Part shown: one piece after another, positions 10,028 through 19,904 of the stretch | Numbering within the stretch: the stretch's first letter is position 1 | Layout of the letters: the number at the start of each line of letters is the position of its first letter | Assembly: GCF_034087045.1 (NCBI RefSeq) | Contig: NZ_CP139247.1 | Span: forward strand, 7,404,001 to 7,468,000 | Source of the DNA: Chitinophaga sancti | GTDB lineage: Bacteria; Bacteroidota; Bacteroidia; Chitinophagales; Chitinophagaceae | Direction: 5' to 3' | DNA length: 64,000 nucleotides | Made by a program: the position numbers and the translations under genes | The notes under the pieces: generated by a model | Told to the model about the DNA's origin: nothing | Databases searched by the model: none | Seen by the model: the letters and a program-made list of their open reading frames with translations, nothing else

Positions 10028-10057
10028 AAAAAAACTCCCGGGAAATAATCCCGGGAG
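10028..10057 (-). terminator. Rho-independent terminator after clpC
   Basis: CTCCCGGG at 10035-10042 pairs with CCCGGGAG at 10050-10057 around a 7-base loop. On the minus strand it is followed by a run of T residues (complement of 10028-10034). It lies about 40 bp past the clpC stop codon. Confidence 0.85.
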
Positions 10058-10097
10058 CCTTTATTGGAAAACATTTCTATCAACTACGGCTTTAAAA

Positions 10098-12629
10098 TTA
10101 AGCCTCTGATTTTTCAGATTTGATATTTCTTGAGTTCTTTAAAGTAAAGATCAGTTTCTGATTTTCCTTATCCAGATCAGCAATCAATACATCTCCGTTG
10201 TGAATATTCATATTCAGGATCTCTTCTGCTAAAGGATCTTCCAGGTATTTCTGGATCGCCCTGTGCAGCGGACGGGCACCGAACTGTTGGTCGTAGCCTT
10301 TTTCCGCAAGGAATCCTTTCGCTTCTTCCGTCAGTTCCAGGCTAAAGCCAAGATTTTCCAGACGTTTCAGCACACTCTGCATAGTGATATCTATGATTGT
10401 ATAGATATGCTCTTTGCTCAGTGAATTGAATATGATCACATCATCAATACGGTTGAGGAACTCAGGAGAGAAGGTACGTTTCAGTGCTTTTTCAATCACT
10501 GATTTTGTATTCTCTTCTTCGCTGTTGGATTTCGCATTTGTAGAGAAACCTACACCTGCTCCGAAATCTTTCAGCTGACGAACCCCAATGTTGGAGGTCA
10601 TAATGATCAATGTATTCTTGAAGTCTACCTTACGGCCAAGGCCATCGGTGAGGATACCATCGTCCAGCACCTGCAGCAGGATATTGTAAATATCCGGGTG
10701 TGCTTTTTCGATTTCATCCAGCAGGATTACAGAGTATGGTTTACGGCGAACTTTTTCAGTCAGCTGACCACCTTCTTCATAACCTACATATCCCGGAGGC
10801 GCACCAATCAGGCGGCTTACAGAGAATTTCTCCATGTATTCACTCATATCTATACGGATCAGAGAATCTTCTGAATCGAACATATAGCGTGCGAGTGACT
10901 TAGCCAGCTCAGTTTTACCTACCCCTGTAGGACCCAGGAAGATGAAAGTACCGATTGGTTTCTTTGGATCTTTCAGACCTACGCGGTTACGCTGAATAGC
11001 TTTTGTTACTTTGGAAATGGCTTCGTCCTGACCAACCACTGCACCTTTCAGGTCTTCGCCCATGCGACGCAGTTTTTCGGTTTCGGCCTGTACCATACGT
11101 TTAACAGGGATACCTGTCATCATGCTCACCACTTCGGCGATCGCTTCTTCATCGATTGGGTAGCGTTTGTGTTTCACTTCTTCTTCCCAAACGGCTTTCG
11201 CTTTCTCAAGGTCCTCGCCTAGTTTCTTTTCCGTATCGCGTAGTGCTGCAGCCTCTTCGAAGCGCTGGCTCTTCACGACTTTATTCTTTTCCTGCTTGAT
11301 ATCTTCGATCTGTTTTTCCAGATCCAGGATGTTCTGCGGAACATTGATGTTCTTGAGGTGTACACGGGCGCCTACTTCATCCAGTACGTCGATCGCCTTG
11401 TCTGGCAATAAACGGTCTGTCATGTAGCGATCGCTCAGTTTTACGCACGCCTGAATTGCATCTTCAGAATAGCTTACGTTGTGATACTCTTCATATCTTG
11501 GTTTGATATTGTTGAGGATCTGTATTGTTTCCTCCACTGTTGGAGGGTCTACCATTACTTTCTGGAAACGACGGTCGAGTGCACCATCTTTCTCGATGTA
11601 CATACGATACTCATCCAGGGTGGATGCACCGATGCACTGAAGTTCTCCACGGGCCAGGGCTGGTTTGAAGATATTGGAAGCATCCAGGGAACCTGAAGCA
11701 CCACCTGCACCAACGATCGTGTGAATTTCATCAATGAACAGGATTACATCTCTGTTTTTTTCCAGTTCATTCATGATAGCTTTCATCCTTTCCTCAAACT
11801 GGCCACGGTATTTTGTACCGGCTACCAGTGCGGCGAGATCGAGGCTTACAACACGTTTGTCAAACAAAACGCGTGACACCTTACGCTGCACAATGCGCAG
11901 TGCCAGGCCCTCTACGATAGCGGTTTTACCCACTCCCGGTTCACCGATCAGGATCGGATTATTCTTTTTACGGCGGGATAATATCTGCGATACACGCTCA
12001 ATTTCCGCTTCGCGACCTACAATTGGGTCAAGGCTGCCACTCTCGGCCAGCTTGGTAATATCCCGGCCGAAATTATCCAGCACAGGCGTTTTAGACTTCG
12101 TATTTGTCTGTTTGGCCTTAGAGGCAAAACTCTTGCGTTCATCTTCAAATTCTTCCTCTCCTGGATCGTCAAATTCTGCTTTAGGGTCAGAAGACTTTAC
12201 GAAGCCCAGCTCGTTTTTAAAAGTGTCGTAATCCACGTCAAACTGTTGTAAGATTTGTGTACAAACGTTTTCTTTATTCTTGAGGATAGAAAGCATTAAG
12301 TGTTCCGTTTCTACGGTAGGACTTTTCAGTGCCTTTGCTTCGAGCACCGTAACACGGATTACTTTCTCTGCCTGCCTTGTAAGCGGGAGGCTATTGATAT
12401 TGGCTATATTTTTTCCTGTCTTGTCTTTTACGGCCAATTCAACCTCCTTACGTAGTTCATAAAGGTCTACATTCAAGGCCTGCAGAATTTTAACAGCTGT
12501 CCCTTCCCCCTCTCGGATAATGCCAAGCAGCAGGTGTTCTGTGCCGATGAAATCATTCCCCAAGCGTAGAGCTTCCTCTCTGCTAAACGAAATGATCTCC
12601 TTTACTTGCGGTGAAAAATTCTGGTCCAT
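10098..12629 (-). CDS. clpC: ATP-dependent Clp protease ATPase subunit ClpC
   Basis: 843 residues, the usual length for ClpC. It unfolds substrates for the ClpP peptidase in the cytoplasm. The order seen is: two N-terminal Clp repeats (residues 1-150); first AAA+ module with Walker A GEPGVGKT and Walker [10 protein letters not shown]; a UVR-type coiled segment in the middle domain ([19 protein letters not shown]); second AAA+ module with GPTGVGKT and [11 protein letters not shown]; and a GAGVGFSTN loop, the ClpP-docking position where ClpC proteins carry VGF. The C-terminal D2-small domain is complete. It is transcribed alone, divergent from the STAS gene, with its own terminator. Confidence 0.97.
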   Translation of the reverse strand: MDQNFSPQVKEIISFSREEALRLGNDFIGTEHLLLGIIREGEGTAVKILQALNVDLYELRKEVELAVKDKTGKNIANINSLPLTRQAEKVIRVTVLEAKALKSPTVETEHLMLSILKNKENVCTQILQQFDVDYDTFKNELGFVKSSDPKAEFDDPGEEEFEDERKSFASKAKQTNTKSKTPVLDNFGRDITKLAESGSLDPIVGREAEIERVSQILSRRKKNNPILIGEPGVGKTAIVEGLALRIVQRKVSRVLFDKRVVSLDLAALVAGTKYRGQFEERMKAIMNELEKNRDVILFIDEIHTIVGAGGASGSLDASNIFKPALARGELQCIGASTLDEYRMYIEKDGALDRRFQKVMVDPPTVEETIQILNNIKPRYEEYHNVSYSEDAIQACVKLSDRYMTDRLLPDKAIDVLDEVGARVHLKNINVPQNILDLEKQIEDIKQEKNKVVKSQRFEEAAALRDTEKKLGEDLEKAKAVWEEEVKHKRYPIDEEAIAEVVSMMTGIPVKRMVQAETEKLRRMGEDLKGAVVGQDEAISKVTKAIQRNRVGLKDPKKPIGTFIFLGPTGVGKTELAKSLARYMFDSEDSLIRIDMSEYMEKFSVSRLIGAPPGYVGYEEGGQLTEKVRRKPYSVILLDEIEKAHPDIYNILLQVLDDGILTDGLGRKVDFKNTLIIMTSNIGVRQLKDFGAGVGFSTNAKSNSEEENTKSVIEKALKRTFSPEFLNRIDDVIIFNSLSKEHIYTIIDITMQSVLKRLENLGFSLELTEEAKGFLAEKGYDQQFGARPLHRAIQKYLEDPLAEEILNMNIHNGDVLIADLDKENQKLIFTLKNSRNIKSEKSEA

Positions 12630-12824
12630 TGTGAGAATATTAAATTATTAAAACCCTTACCGGGACTTGCTTATACAATATTAGCAAATAATTTTGATTT
12701 ACCTTTACCCTAACACTTTAATAGTATAAAGATCATTGAGAAGGGTAGAGCAGTAAGAAGAAGGCTGTTAGTGGGCAGGATTCCGATTACTATTTACTAA
12801 ACTTATAAAACAAAATCTTACCGA

Positions 12825-13199
12825 ATGGAATTCAAAATTGATACCAAAGAAAAAATTCTTGTTATACAACCACAAATAAGTTTGCTGGATGCTAATTTGG
12901 CAGACGCTTTTGTAAAAGAAGTATCAGATCTACCAGGTTTGGAAGGCCGCAATCTTATACTGGATATGGCATTGGTGTCAAATGTGGAGGAAGCTGGATT
13001 GAAAGCCATTTTAACAGTCTACTACCAGCAGTATGACAGCGGTCTGTCCTGCGCCATCACCGGACTAAACAGTGGCCTTTTAGCACAAATTAAAGCTGCC
13101 GATGAAAATGTTGTAAACCTTGCCCCTACTATGTTAGAAGCCATCGACCTCGTCATGATGGAAGACCTGGAAAGGGAATTATTAGGGGAAGATGAATAA
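12825..13199 (+). CDS. STAS-domain protein (anti-sigma factor antagonist-like)
   Basis: 124 residues forming one STAS domain (MEFKIDTKEKILVIQPQ at the start, LILDMALVSNVEEAGLKAI in the middle). In the SpoIIAA family the residue before the central Gly is a phosphorylated Ser or Thr. Here the loop reads NVEEAG, without Ser or Thr, so regulation by a SpoIIAB-like kinase at the usual site is unlikely. The C-terminus is acidic (LERELLGEDE). The rnz coding region starts 99 bp downstream on the same strand, and the pair may be co-transcribed. Confidence 0.85.
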   Translation: MEFKIDTKEKILVIQPQISLLDANLADAFVKEVSDLPGLEGRNLILDMALVSNVEEAGLKAILTVYYQQYDSGLSCAITGLNSGLLAQIKAADENVVNLAPTMLEAIDLVMMEDLERELLGEDE

Positions 13200-13298
13200 T
13201 TTTTGTGTGCCACCTCAGTGAAGGGAATATAGTTCCGGAATGTGGAAAATGGTTCCATATTCCGGAATTTTTCATTTTATAAATACGTATTTTCGGGC

Positions 13299-14207
13299 AT
13301 GTTTGCGGTAACCATACTAGGTAATAATTCGGCTCTTCCCACGTTAGACAGGCATCCAACGGCACAGGTAGTCACATGTAACGATATTTTGCTACTCGTA
13401 GACTGTGGCGAAGGTACACAAGTACAGATTGCGCGCTATAAGATTCGGCGTAGCCGGCTCAAGTACATCTTTATCAGTCACTTACATGGCGACCATTATT
13501 TTGGTCTCATTGGTCTCATCAATACCCTGAGTCTGCTGGGACGCCAGGATCCACTTTATTTATTCGGGCCTCCTGAATTGGAACAGATCCTCAAACTTCA
13601 GATGGAGTGTGCGGCTACAACTTTGCAGTTCCAATTGAATTTTACTCCCTTAACAGAAGAAAATCAAGGCGTTATCGTAACCGATAAGGACCTGCAGGTA
13701 AGCTATTTTGCGACCAGGCACCGGATTCCCTGCTATGGTTTTGTGTTTGATATGCAAAAACGGAAACGGCGGATTATACCCGAACAGGCAAGGGCATATG
13801 AAATTCCTGCGGCCTTTTTCTCCCAGTTAGCCGAAGGAGCTGATTATCAGCGAAAGGATGGCTTACTGGTGAAGAATGACTGGGTCACCCTCCCTCCTGC
13901 CCCAGGAAAAAAGTACGTTTATTGTGCAGATACAAAGTATACGGAGGAATTATTGCCATATGTTCATCAGGCAGATCTCGTGTATCACGAAACGACCTAT
14001 TTACATAATCTGGCAGAAAGAGCGGCGGAAAGATATCACAGCACAAGTGTGCAGGCTGCTACATTAGCGGCAAAAGGAGAGGCTAAAAGATTGATTATCG
14101 GACATTTTTCATCGAAGTATACAGATTTAATACCTTTTCTGGAGGAATGCAAACCAGTGTTTCCGAATACTGATTTGTCGCTGGAAGGGGCTACTTACAT
14201 TATTTAG
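13299..14207 (+). CDS. rnz: Ribonuclease Z
   Basis: 302 residues from the ATG at 13299 (MFAVTILGNNSALPT), the typical start in this phylum; an in-frame ATG at 13242 would add 19 residues that do not look like the family. It is a metallo-beta-lactamase-fold endonuclease that trims the 3' ends of tRNA precursors. The zinc motif HLHGDH is present, followed by a conserved CADTKYTEELL segment (Asp ligand), HETTYLH and the late LIIGHFSSKY histidine region. It ends just before a strong hairpin shared with convergent dapA. Confidence 0.95.
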   Translation: MFAVTILGNNSALPTLDRHPTAQVVTCNDILLLVDCGEGTQVQIARYKIRRSRLKYIFISHLHGDHYFGLIGLINTLSLLGRQDPLYLFGPPELEQILKLQMECAATTLQFQLNFTPLTEENQGVIVTDKDLQVSYFATRHRIPCYGFVFDMQKRKRRIIPEQARAYEIPAAFFSQLAEGADYQRKDGLLVKNDWVTLPPAPGKKYVYCADTKYTEELLPYVHQADLVYHETTYLHNLAERAAERYHSTSVQAATLAAKGEAKRLIIGHFSSKYTDLIPFLEECKPVFPNTDLSLEGATYII

Positions 14208-14211
14208 AAAT

Positions 14212-14252
14212 AAAGAAAAAAGCTTTTGCCTGAGGCAAAAGCTTTTTTCTTT
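14212..14252. terminator. Bidirectional terminator between rnz and dapA
   Basis: A long, nearly perfect inverted repeat (AAAGAAAAAAGCTTTTGCC, short loop, GGCAAAAGCTTTTTTCTTT) lies between the convergent stop codons. It has T-rich flanks on both strands, so it can end transcription from both sides. Confidence 0.9.
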
Positions 14253-14258
14253 ATTTTT

Positions 14259-15137
14259 TTAACTGAATTTCTTCACAAAAGCTGCAATTCTCGCCTGCAG
14301 TCCGTCGCTTACAGGTATTACCGGCAAACGGAACACATTTTCAATCAAACCACCCTCCTGTAAAAACGCTTTCACGCCCGCAGGGTTGTTTTCTTCAAAC
14401 ATGAGATCAAAGGCTTCCTGCAATTTATAATGTAAAGTTCTTGCTGTAGGAAAATCGTTCTGCAGGGCAGCACTTACCATACCAGCGGTATCTTTTGCAA
14501 AATAATTGGCTGCTACAGAGATCAAACCATCCATACCGGTTGCAATCTGTGGCATAGCCAGGGCATCATCCCCGCTCACCACGATGAAATCTTTCGGTTT
14601 GTCACGGATTATCTGCATGCATTGTACCATATCACCGCTGGCTTCTTTCATAGCCACGATGTTTTCCACCTCATGTGCCAGGCGCAGGGTGGTCTGAGCG
14701 GTCATATTACGACCGGTACGACCAGGTACATTGTAGAGAATGACTGGCTTTGGCGCAGCTGCTGCTACGGCCTTATAGTGCTGGAAAATGCCTTCCTGAC
14801 TTGGTTTGCTGTAATAAGGAGCAACGCTGAGTATGGCAACGGCTTCATCGAGCGGACAGGTTTCGAGACGCTTGACTACATCACGGGTGTTATAGTCTCC
14901 AATACCCACCACCACCGGTACGCGTTTCGCTACTTTTTCAAAGGTGAACTTCATGATGTCCAACTTCTCTTCTGCGCTCAGTGTAGGTGTTTCACCGGTT
15001 GTCCCCAGGGATACTACATAGTCAACCCCGCCGGCAATCACATGATCGATGACTCTCTCTAAAGCATTCCAGTCGATGCTTTCGTCTTTTTTAAAGGGCG
15101 TAACCAGCGCAACGCCGGTGCCTCTTAATTGTTCCAT
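14259..15137 (-). CDS. dapA: 4-hydroxy-tetrahydrodipicolinate synthase
   Basis: 292 residues from the ATG at 15137 (MEQLRGTGVALVTPFKKD). The frame stays open to 15188, but the extra 17 residues are not family-like. It condenses pyruvate with aspartate semialdehyde in the lysine/diaminopimelate pathway, cytoplasmic. The TIM-barrel motifs are present: SLGTTGETPTLS, the proton-relay Tyr in ILYNVPGRTG and the Schiff-base Lys in VAMKEASGD. It is a single gene between rnz and accA. No attenuator or riboswitch was recognised. Confidence 0.96.
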   Translation of the reverse strand: MEQLRGTGVALVTPFKKDESIDWNALERVIDHVIAGGVDYVVSLGTTGETPTLSAEEKLDIMKFTFEKVAKRVPVVVGIGDYNTRDVVKRLETCPLDEAVAILSVAPYYSKPSQEGIFQHYKAVAAAAPKPVILYNVPGRTGRNMTAQTTLRLAHEVENIVAMKEASGDMVQCMQIIRDKPKDFIVVSGDDALAMPQIATGMDGLISVAANYFAKDTAGMVSAALQNDFPTARTLHYKLQEAFDLMFEENNPAGVKAFLQEGGLIENVFRLPVIPVSDGLQARIAAFVKKFS

Positions 15138-15259
15138 ATTACGTAAAAATTCCGGATAAGAAATTCCAAATTGCCCTCTCTGGATCACCCTTCAAGAGGT
15201 GAAAATCCTGAAAGGAGGTGCAAAGATGACAATTTGAAATGGTTTATGTCAAATTATTT

Positions 15260-16213
15260 TTAGCGTTCGTCAAAAAAGCCCATGTTGCTATACTTGTCAA
15301 TACGCTGCTCGATTCTGGTGTCAGCGTCGAGCTTCTTCAGTTCCGCCAAAGTTTCTTTGATCTTTTGCTTCAGGATCACCGCCATTTCATCAGGGTTTAC
15401 GTGCGCGCCACCCAGCGGTTCATCGATAACACCATCAACGAGACCAAAGTTCTTCATATGATCAGAGGTCAGTTTCAGCTCTTCGGCAGCTTTTTCCTTG
15501 AAGTTCCAGCTACGCCAGAGGATGGTAGAACAGTTTTCAGGAGAAATTACGGTATACCAGCTGTTTTCAAGCATCAGCACACGGTCTCCGATACCGATGC
15601 CAAGGGCACCACCGGAAGCACCTTCCCCGATAATGATACAGATAACTGGTACACGCAGCTTCACCATTTCAAATATATTGCGGGCAATTGCCTCACCCTG
15701 CCCACGTTCTTCCGCTTCCAGACCTGGGTAAGCACCCGGGGTATCTATGAGCGTTACGATAGGCTTGTTGAACTTTTCTGCCAGTTTCATGAGACGCAAT
15801 GCCTTGCGATAGCCTTCAGGATTAGCCATACCGAAGTTGCGGATCTGGCGCATTTTGGTATTTACCCCCTTCTGCTGACCGATAAACATCACTGTTTCGC
15901 CATCCAGGTCGGCGAAACCGCCTACCATCGCCTTATCGTCCTTTACATTCCTGTCGCCATGCAGCTCCACAAAGTTGGTACACATCTTCTCAATGTACGC
16001 CAGGGTATAGGGCCTATCCGGGTGCCTGCTAAGCAGTACCTTTTGGTAACTGGTCAGATGATCATAGATTTCCTGACGGGTATGAGCGATCTTAGACTCA
16101 TATTCCACCACGGTAGCTGTCACGTCAACACCAGACTTGGCGCCATTCTCTTTCAGTTTTTCCAGCTGATCATACAAGTCCGCAATAGGTTTTTCGAATT
16201 CCAGGAATTGCAT
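15260..16213 (-). CDS. accA: Acetyl-CoA carboxylase carboxyltransferase subunit alpha
   Basis: 317 residues. It transfers the carboxyl group from carboxybiotin to acetyl-CoA together with AccD, the first step of fatty-acid synthesis. It starts [20 protein letters not shown]. Crotonase-fold motifs are seen: [45 protein letters not shown] and [14 protein letters not shown]. Length and order fit the family. It is divergent from the tRNA-Asp promoter region. Confidence 0.97.
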   Translation of the reverse strand: MQFLEFEKPIADLYDQLEKLKENGAKSGVDVTATVVEYESKIAHTRQEIYDHLTSYQKVLLSRHPDRPYTLAYIEKMCTNFVELHGDRNVKDDKAMVGGFADLDGETVMFIGQQKGVNTKMRQIRNFGMANPEGYRKALRLMKLAEKFNKPIVTLIDTPGAYPGLEAEERGQGEAIARNIFEMVKLRVPVICIIIGEGASGGALGIGIGDRVLMLENSWYTVISPENCSTILWRSWNFKEKAAEELKLTSDHMKNFGLVDGVIDEPLGGAHVNPDEMAVILKQKIKETLAELKKLDADTRIEQRIDKYSNMGFFDER

Positions 16214-16278
16214 ATTTATGTTATAAATTGGTTAAAGTACGGTGTAAAGATAACGGCTAAAATATTTTTTAAAAAAGA

Positions 16279-16311
16279 TTTGCAAAATTGGTGGGTTTGT
16301 CGCTATCTTTG
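16279..16311 (+). promoter_or_regulatory. Bacteroidota-type promoter of tRNA-Asp
   Basis: TTTG at 16279-16282 and TATCTTTG at 16304-16311 are spaced 21 bases apart. They match the -33 TTTG / -7 TAnnTTTG promoter pattern known for this phylum. The position, about 80 bases before the tRNA, suggests a short 5' leader. Confidence 0.6.
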
Positions 16312-16388
16312 CAATCCCAAAACGGGAAACACAACAGTGTTAAACAGGGGTAGAAGGACTCAGTTTCCTTCGAACTAAATTGGGATAA

Positions 16389-16462
16389 GGATCAGTAGTT
16401 CAGTTGGTTAGAATGCCGCCCTGTCACGGCGGAGGTCGCGGGTTCGAGTCCCGTCTGGTCCG
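16389..16462 (+). tRNA. tRNA-Asp (anticodon GTC)
   Basis: A cloverleaf is visible. The 7-bp acceptor GGATCAG pairs with CTGGTCC (one G-T pair), the anticodon stem CCGCC/GGCGG encloses the loop CTGTCAC with anticodon GTC, and the T arm is GCGGG TTCGAGT CCCGT. The discriminator is G, and CCA is not encoded. A promoter lies upstream and a terminator hairpin directly downstream. A recombinase remnant ends antisense inside the tRNA. Confidence 0.95.
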
Positions 16463-16937
16463 CTAAGAGGGACTGATTATCGAAATGATAATCGGTCCCT
16501 TTTTCGTTAGTAACCGTATTGCCCACCTGTTGGGCAATACGGTTGAAAATATAGTTGACTTTTGGAGTTCGAAATGCCTCATTTTGGCGGTCATAGATGA
16601 TTCCATCGGGGAATACGAGGGTTTGCAGCTTTTCTTTTGCACCTGTGTTACTGGAACGCCATACCATAGCGAGATTGGAAGAAAGAGCTATGGCTTGGTT
16701 GATTACTTCTTCTGGGTTCGAAATACTTCCTGTACATTTTTCCAGTTCTGTGGAAATAAGATTACGCTCCTTACTATACCGGGAATAAAACTTATCAAAC
16801 GTCTCCTGCCCTATTTCTTTTAATACATACCTGCTTTCCTCCAAGCTGTCGATCCTATTATCAATTTCCTTTAATTGGGCGGTTAAAATTTTTTGATGCT
16901 CCAAGCTCTCCTTATTCATTTCATTATACTCTTCCAT
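16392..16937 (-). pseudogene. C-terminal remnant of a large serine recombinase
   Basis: 181 codons. A coiled-coil stretch (LKEIDNRIDSLEESRYVLKE) and the following segment (IALSSNLAMVWRSSNTGAK, LQTLVFPDGIIYD) match, from my knowledge, the C-terminal tail of Bacteroidota recombinase/resolvase-family integrases. The catalytic Ser domain and the zinc-ribbon region are absent, and a stop lies just upstream of the first Met. The last about 35 codons are antisense to the tRNA-Asp terminator and gene, so the frame ends inside the tRNA. This suggests a past integration at tRNA-Asp followed by decay. An IS5-like remnant lies just upstream. Confidence 0.65.
16469..16504 (+). terminator. Terminator of tRNA-Asp
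   Basis: GGGACTGATTATC and GATAATCGGTCCC form a 13-bp stem with a 5-base loop, followed by TTTTT. Confidence 0.85.
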
Positions 16938-16984
16938 AAGTACATTCTAATGGATTCTACCTGATTATCATTAAAACAGAATTG

Positions 16985-17520
16985 ACTTAGAACATGTTTA
17001 AATTTCTTACGGCCTCATTTTAGAAGTAGATTAATGAAAGCTACCTGAATGCAACAGATGATTCAGGTAGCCTTTCATGATCCTTATCTAACCTTCTGAA
17101 AAAATTCAGCCATGCGAATGATCGTTCTACCTGCCACCTGCAGGTTTGTGGGACGAAGCCCTTTACTGTCGGCGGTTTTTGGGTTATTTCTATATTCCAT
17201 TTATAGTAAATTTCAACAGTATCACTGAATTCCCCCCTTAGGCCATATCAGTACGAATTAGCTTCATTCTTGAACTATTTTTTTCTATTCTCCACAATAA
17301 GTCAAATCCACCTACAGAGTCATGAATATCTGCTGCACTGACACTGATCGCTATCGGTAAGCCCAGGCTATCCACCGCCAGGTGCCTTTTTCGTCCATTA
17401 ATATGTTTTCCGCCATCAATGCCCGTTTCTATATTTATAAATGGACTCCTTTTTATACTCTGGCTATCAATCGCTGCTGTAGAAGGTGCATAATTTCGGC
17501 CTACCGCATAAACATCATTA
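16985..17520 (-). mobile_element. Decayed IS5-like transposase remnant
   Basis: Minus-strand translation, in pieces and with stops, reads AAIDSQSIKRSPFINIE-like sequence, then GIDGGKHINGRKRHLAVDS, then SAADIHDSVGGFDLLW, then FVPQTCRWQVERSFAWLNFF. These are typical middle and C-terminal DDE segments of IS5-family (IS427-type) transposases. In-frame stops and a missing N-terminal half show it is dead. A sequence near 16985-17010 (GAACATGTTTAAATTTC on plus) may be one IS end. It abuts the serine-recombinase remnant and probably helped to break it. Confidence 0.6.
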
Positions 17521-17561
17521 TTCTGTACGTAAAATGTTCTGAAATTAAGTTGGCAGCAAGT

Positions 17562-18578
17562 TTACTTAATAATAAGTGTACCGGGTTGTGAATATTGGGC
17601 GTCATAAGTAAGCTGAGTACCTTCATTATTCTTCCATAATTTTACAATATTGGAAACCTGGCCCAAAATATAAATAACACTATCTTTTTTGGCTATTTCA
17701 AAAGGAACTGCCGGATTGGTACCGTCTTTGAATTCGGTAGTCACTCCATTCTTCCATATTTTGCCTGTTTTATTGGCACCAATGTTTTCTTCCAGTGTGG
17801 CATATACATCTTTACCGTCTACCAACAGACCGTAAACGTATGTCTGGTATTTGCCATCAGAGAGTGTAGTTGGGGTTCCGTTCTTCCAGATTTTCGCTAC
17901 GGCTACCTGTGCACTATTGAACTCGATCCCGCCCACATATACATCAGTTCCAGAAACAAAAACTTTAGATAGACCAATATAAGCCTTGCCATCAGTTAAT
18001 TTGGTAGGCTGGCCATTTTTCCAAATCATACCTACATTAGGAACAGATGCGTTGTTGGAATACATGGCTTCTCCTATCACATATAAGTCATCACCAACCA
18101 CTTCCATGTCGCTTACAGTAGTTCCAAAAGTGGCATCACTACTAAGGGTCGTTGCCACGCCGTTTTTCCAGACTTTAGCAACCATCTTGCCGACATATTC
18201 GTAACCTGCGACATAAACATTTTTATTTGAAACATTGATGGCTTTTGCCTGCAATTGACTATTGGCGGTTGCAAGTGTATCCGCTTTACCATTCTTCCAA
18301 AGCAGGATGTAATTGCGATTTGAGCCCTGGATGGAACCACTTGAAACTGCATAAACATCATTACCATCTACAGCAATATCCATGAGCGTGGCATCGTAAG
18401 AAGCAGATGTATTGTCTTTCCATATTTTAGAGGTGTATTTGCCGGAAGCATCGGCGGAACCGGCAAGTGCGTAGACTGTAGTTTTTTGGGGATCGTTACC
18501 GGTCGTTTCCTGATTATCTTTGCTGCAGGACATTAATAAGATAGTCGCAATAAATGTTGCCAGAATGTTTGTTTTCAT
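17562..18578 (-). CDS. Lipoprotein with beta-propeller-like repeats
   Basis: 338 residues. The signal MKTNILATFIATILLMSCSK has a lipobox ending in Cys 18, so export and lipid anchoring are expected. The rest is about seven repeats of 40-45 residues with the pattern (K)IWKNG..T.L.DG followed by ..VDG.DVYA.G, as in bacterial WD40/NHL-like propellers. No catalytic site is seen. A possible ligand- or partner-binding surface protein; function unknown. It lies 24 bp beyond the next exported gene, same strand, and is probably its operon partner. Confidence 0.75.
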   Translation of the reverse strand: MKTNILATFIATILLMSCSKDNQETTGNDPQKTTVYALAGSADASGKYTSKIWKDNTSASYDATLMDIAVDGNDVYAVSSGSIQGSNRNYILLWKNGKADTLATANSQLQAKAINVSNKNVYVAGYEYVGKMVAKVWKNGVATTLSSDATFGTTVSDMEVVGDDLYVIGEAMYSNNASVPNVGMIWKNGQPTKLTDGKAYIGLSKVFVSGTDVYVGGIEFNSAQVAVAKIWKNGTPTTLSDGKYQTYVYGLLVDGKDVYATLEENIGANKTGKIWKNGVTTEFKDGTNPAVPFEIAKKDSVIYILGQVSNIVKLWKNNEGTQLTYDAQYSQPGTLIIK

Positions 18579-18602
18579 GTTAAATTATTAGGATATAGTT
18601 AA

Positions 18603-19595
18603 TTATTTAATTTTGCTACAATCGATACGTTCACCGTTGGTGCGAACTTTCAGGCTACCATACTTTCCGTTGCCTTCATAAGGACGTTCGAAGATCACGT
18701 TGTCATAATAACAGTTACCTGTCTTTTTATCTTTATAGGCAACCATGATATAACGGTCAGTTTGTTTGTATAAGATCACTCCCAGTGCATTTTTCATCAC
18801 TTTATAGTCATCACCGGGGCCAACTACAAACTTTAAAACTTCGATGTTCTCAGGCAGGAATTTCAGGATGTTGGCTTTACTCAGCTGGGGGTCCGCAAAA
18901 GCATGACTGGGCTGATCAAATTCTTCCGGCAGATCAGCTTTCATTGCATCGTCATTCTGGGCAAAAGAATTGGCTTTCTGCTGGATAGGCGCAACAAATG
19001 CTGCAAAACTGTGGGTGTTCTTTGTTGTCAGGTAAAAGGTACCTTCCAGTCCTTCCACTTTCCAGTTGAATTCCGTTTTCACACCTGGTTCTATGTGTTG
19101 CATTACCATTGCAATAAGTGACGGAGCCTGAAGACGGTCAGCGTATAAAGTAGTGGCTTGTTTTGGGTCAGCCAGTACATCAAAGTCGAGCTGGGTGGCT
19201 TCCTGGTTGGCTTTTGTAACGTCGATCTTTACCTGGTTCACGTTATAATCGTCGTCATCGGCTTCCTTGTGGGCTACATCGAAGGTGATTGTATTGTCAG
19301 ATACATATTCTTTGAGCGGCTTCGGGAAAACGATCCGTCCATAGATATAATCTCCTTCTGTAAAATCGGAGCTGGCACCTGTGGTGCCTTCACCAAACCT
19401 TGTTTTTGAAAAGTAGATGTTAACTTGTCCCATTTTTTTGTTTACTGTTGAAGTTGTTGTGTTTGCATTACTCTTAAGTTCTTTTGCTTTGTCAGCACCA
19501 GAGCTGGCCTTTTCTGCCAGTTTACCAAATTGAGCGCTGGCATCTTCTGTGGTAAAGAGCACGGCCAGTAGCCCGGTAAGAAGCATTCTTTTCAT
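18603..19595 (-). CDS. Exported protein of unknown function
   Basis: 330 residues from the ATG at 19595 (MKRMLLTGLLAVLFTTEDASAQ gives a signal peptide). The longer frame to 19673 adds 26 residues with no signal character. A short Ala/Lys/Ser-rich linker (KLAEKASSGADKAKELKSN) is followed by a beta-rich domain (VNIYFSKTRFGEGTTGASSD, YIYGRIVFPKPLKEYV). I recognise no family. A periplasmic or outer-membrane location is inferred from the signal. It precedes the propeller lipoprotein by 24 bp. Confidence 0.7.
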   Translation of the reverse strand: MKRMLLTGLLAVLFTTEDASAQFGKLAEKASSGADKAKELKSNANTTTSTVNKKMGQVNIYFSKTRFGEGTTGASSDFTEGDYIYGRIVFPKPLKEYVSDNTITFDVAHKEADDDDYNVNQVKIDVTKANQEATQLDFDVLADPKQATTLYADRLQAPSLIAMVMQHIEPGVKTEFNWKVEGLEGTFYLTTKNTHSFAAFVAPIQQKANSFAQNDDAMKADLPEEFDQPSHAFADPQLSKANILKFLPENIEVLKFVVGPGDDYKVMKNALGVILYKQTDRYIMVAYKDKKTGNCYYDNVIFERPYEGNGKYGSLKVRTNGERIDCSKIK

Positions 19596-19626
19596 TCTAT
19601 TTAGGTTTTCTATATTAATACCATGT

Positions 19627-19875
19627 TTATGAAGGAGTTGTAACGTAAAATAATGTCGCATTTCCATTTCCACGCCTTACCCGGGCATCAAACGGGCAAT
19701 TTTCACAGTAAAGCAGGCATTCAGGTATGCGGAGTCTCCCGTGGTAATAACGATTATGGGTTAAGAAGGGGGACAGGTCATACAGGATACAGTTGGTATT
19801 GTCGGCATTATCTCTTGTAGAAATTTTTGGGCAAAGTTCAGAAAGCTCCCGGTCAAATCCATTTACATTTGGCAA
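19627..19875 (-). CDS. Doubtful small Cys-containing ORF
   Basis: 82 codons with five Cys (CPKIS, CILYD, CLLYCENC). The composition is not absurd, but there is no family match and it fills the leader of the 19595 gene. It starts 17 bp from a run of twelve G on the plus strand (C on its own sense strand). It could be a real small protein, a fragment or chance. Confidence 0.25.
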   Translation of the reverse strand: MPNVNGFDRELSELCPKISTRDNADNTNCILYDLSPFLTHNRYYHGRLRIPECLLYCENCPFDARVRRGNGNATLFYVTTPS

Positions 19876-19892
19876 GATTTTTTCATATTTAT

Positions 19893-19904
19893 GGGGGGGG
19901 GGGG
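19893..19904. repeat. Homopolymer run of twelve G
   Basis: Twelve consecutive G on the plus strand. On the minus strand this is a C run just upstream of the ORF starting at 19875 and about 300 bp upstream of the exported protein at 19595. Such tracts vary in length by slippage and can tune a promoter. Whether that happens here is not known. Confidence 0.6.

Noticed and set aside
11734..12231. Plus-strand frame of 165 codons over clpC
   Set aside because: Antisense shadow of clpC.
15239..16378. Plus-strand open frame of 379 codons
   Set aside because: It lies antisense to accA, which has clear family motifs; the plus frame has no recognisable domain and is a coding shadow.
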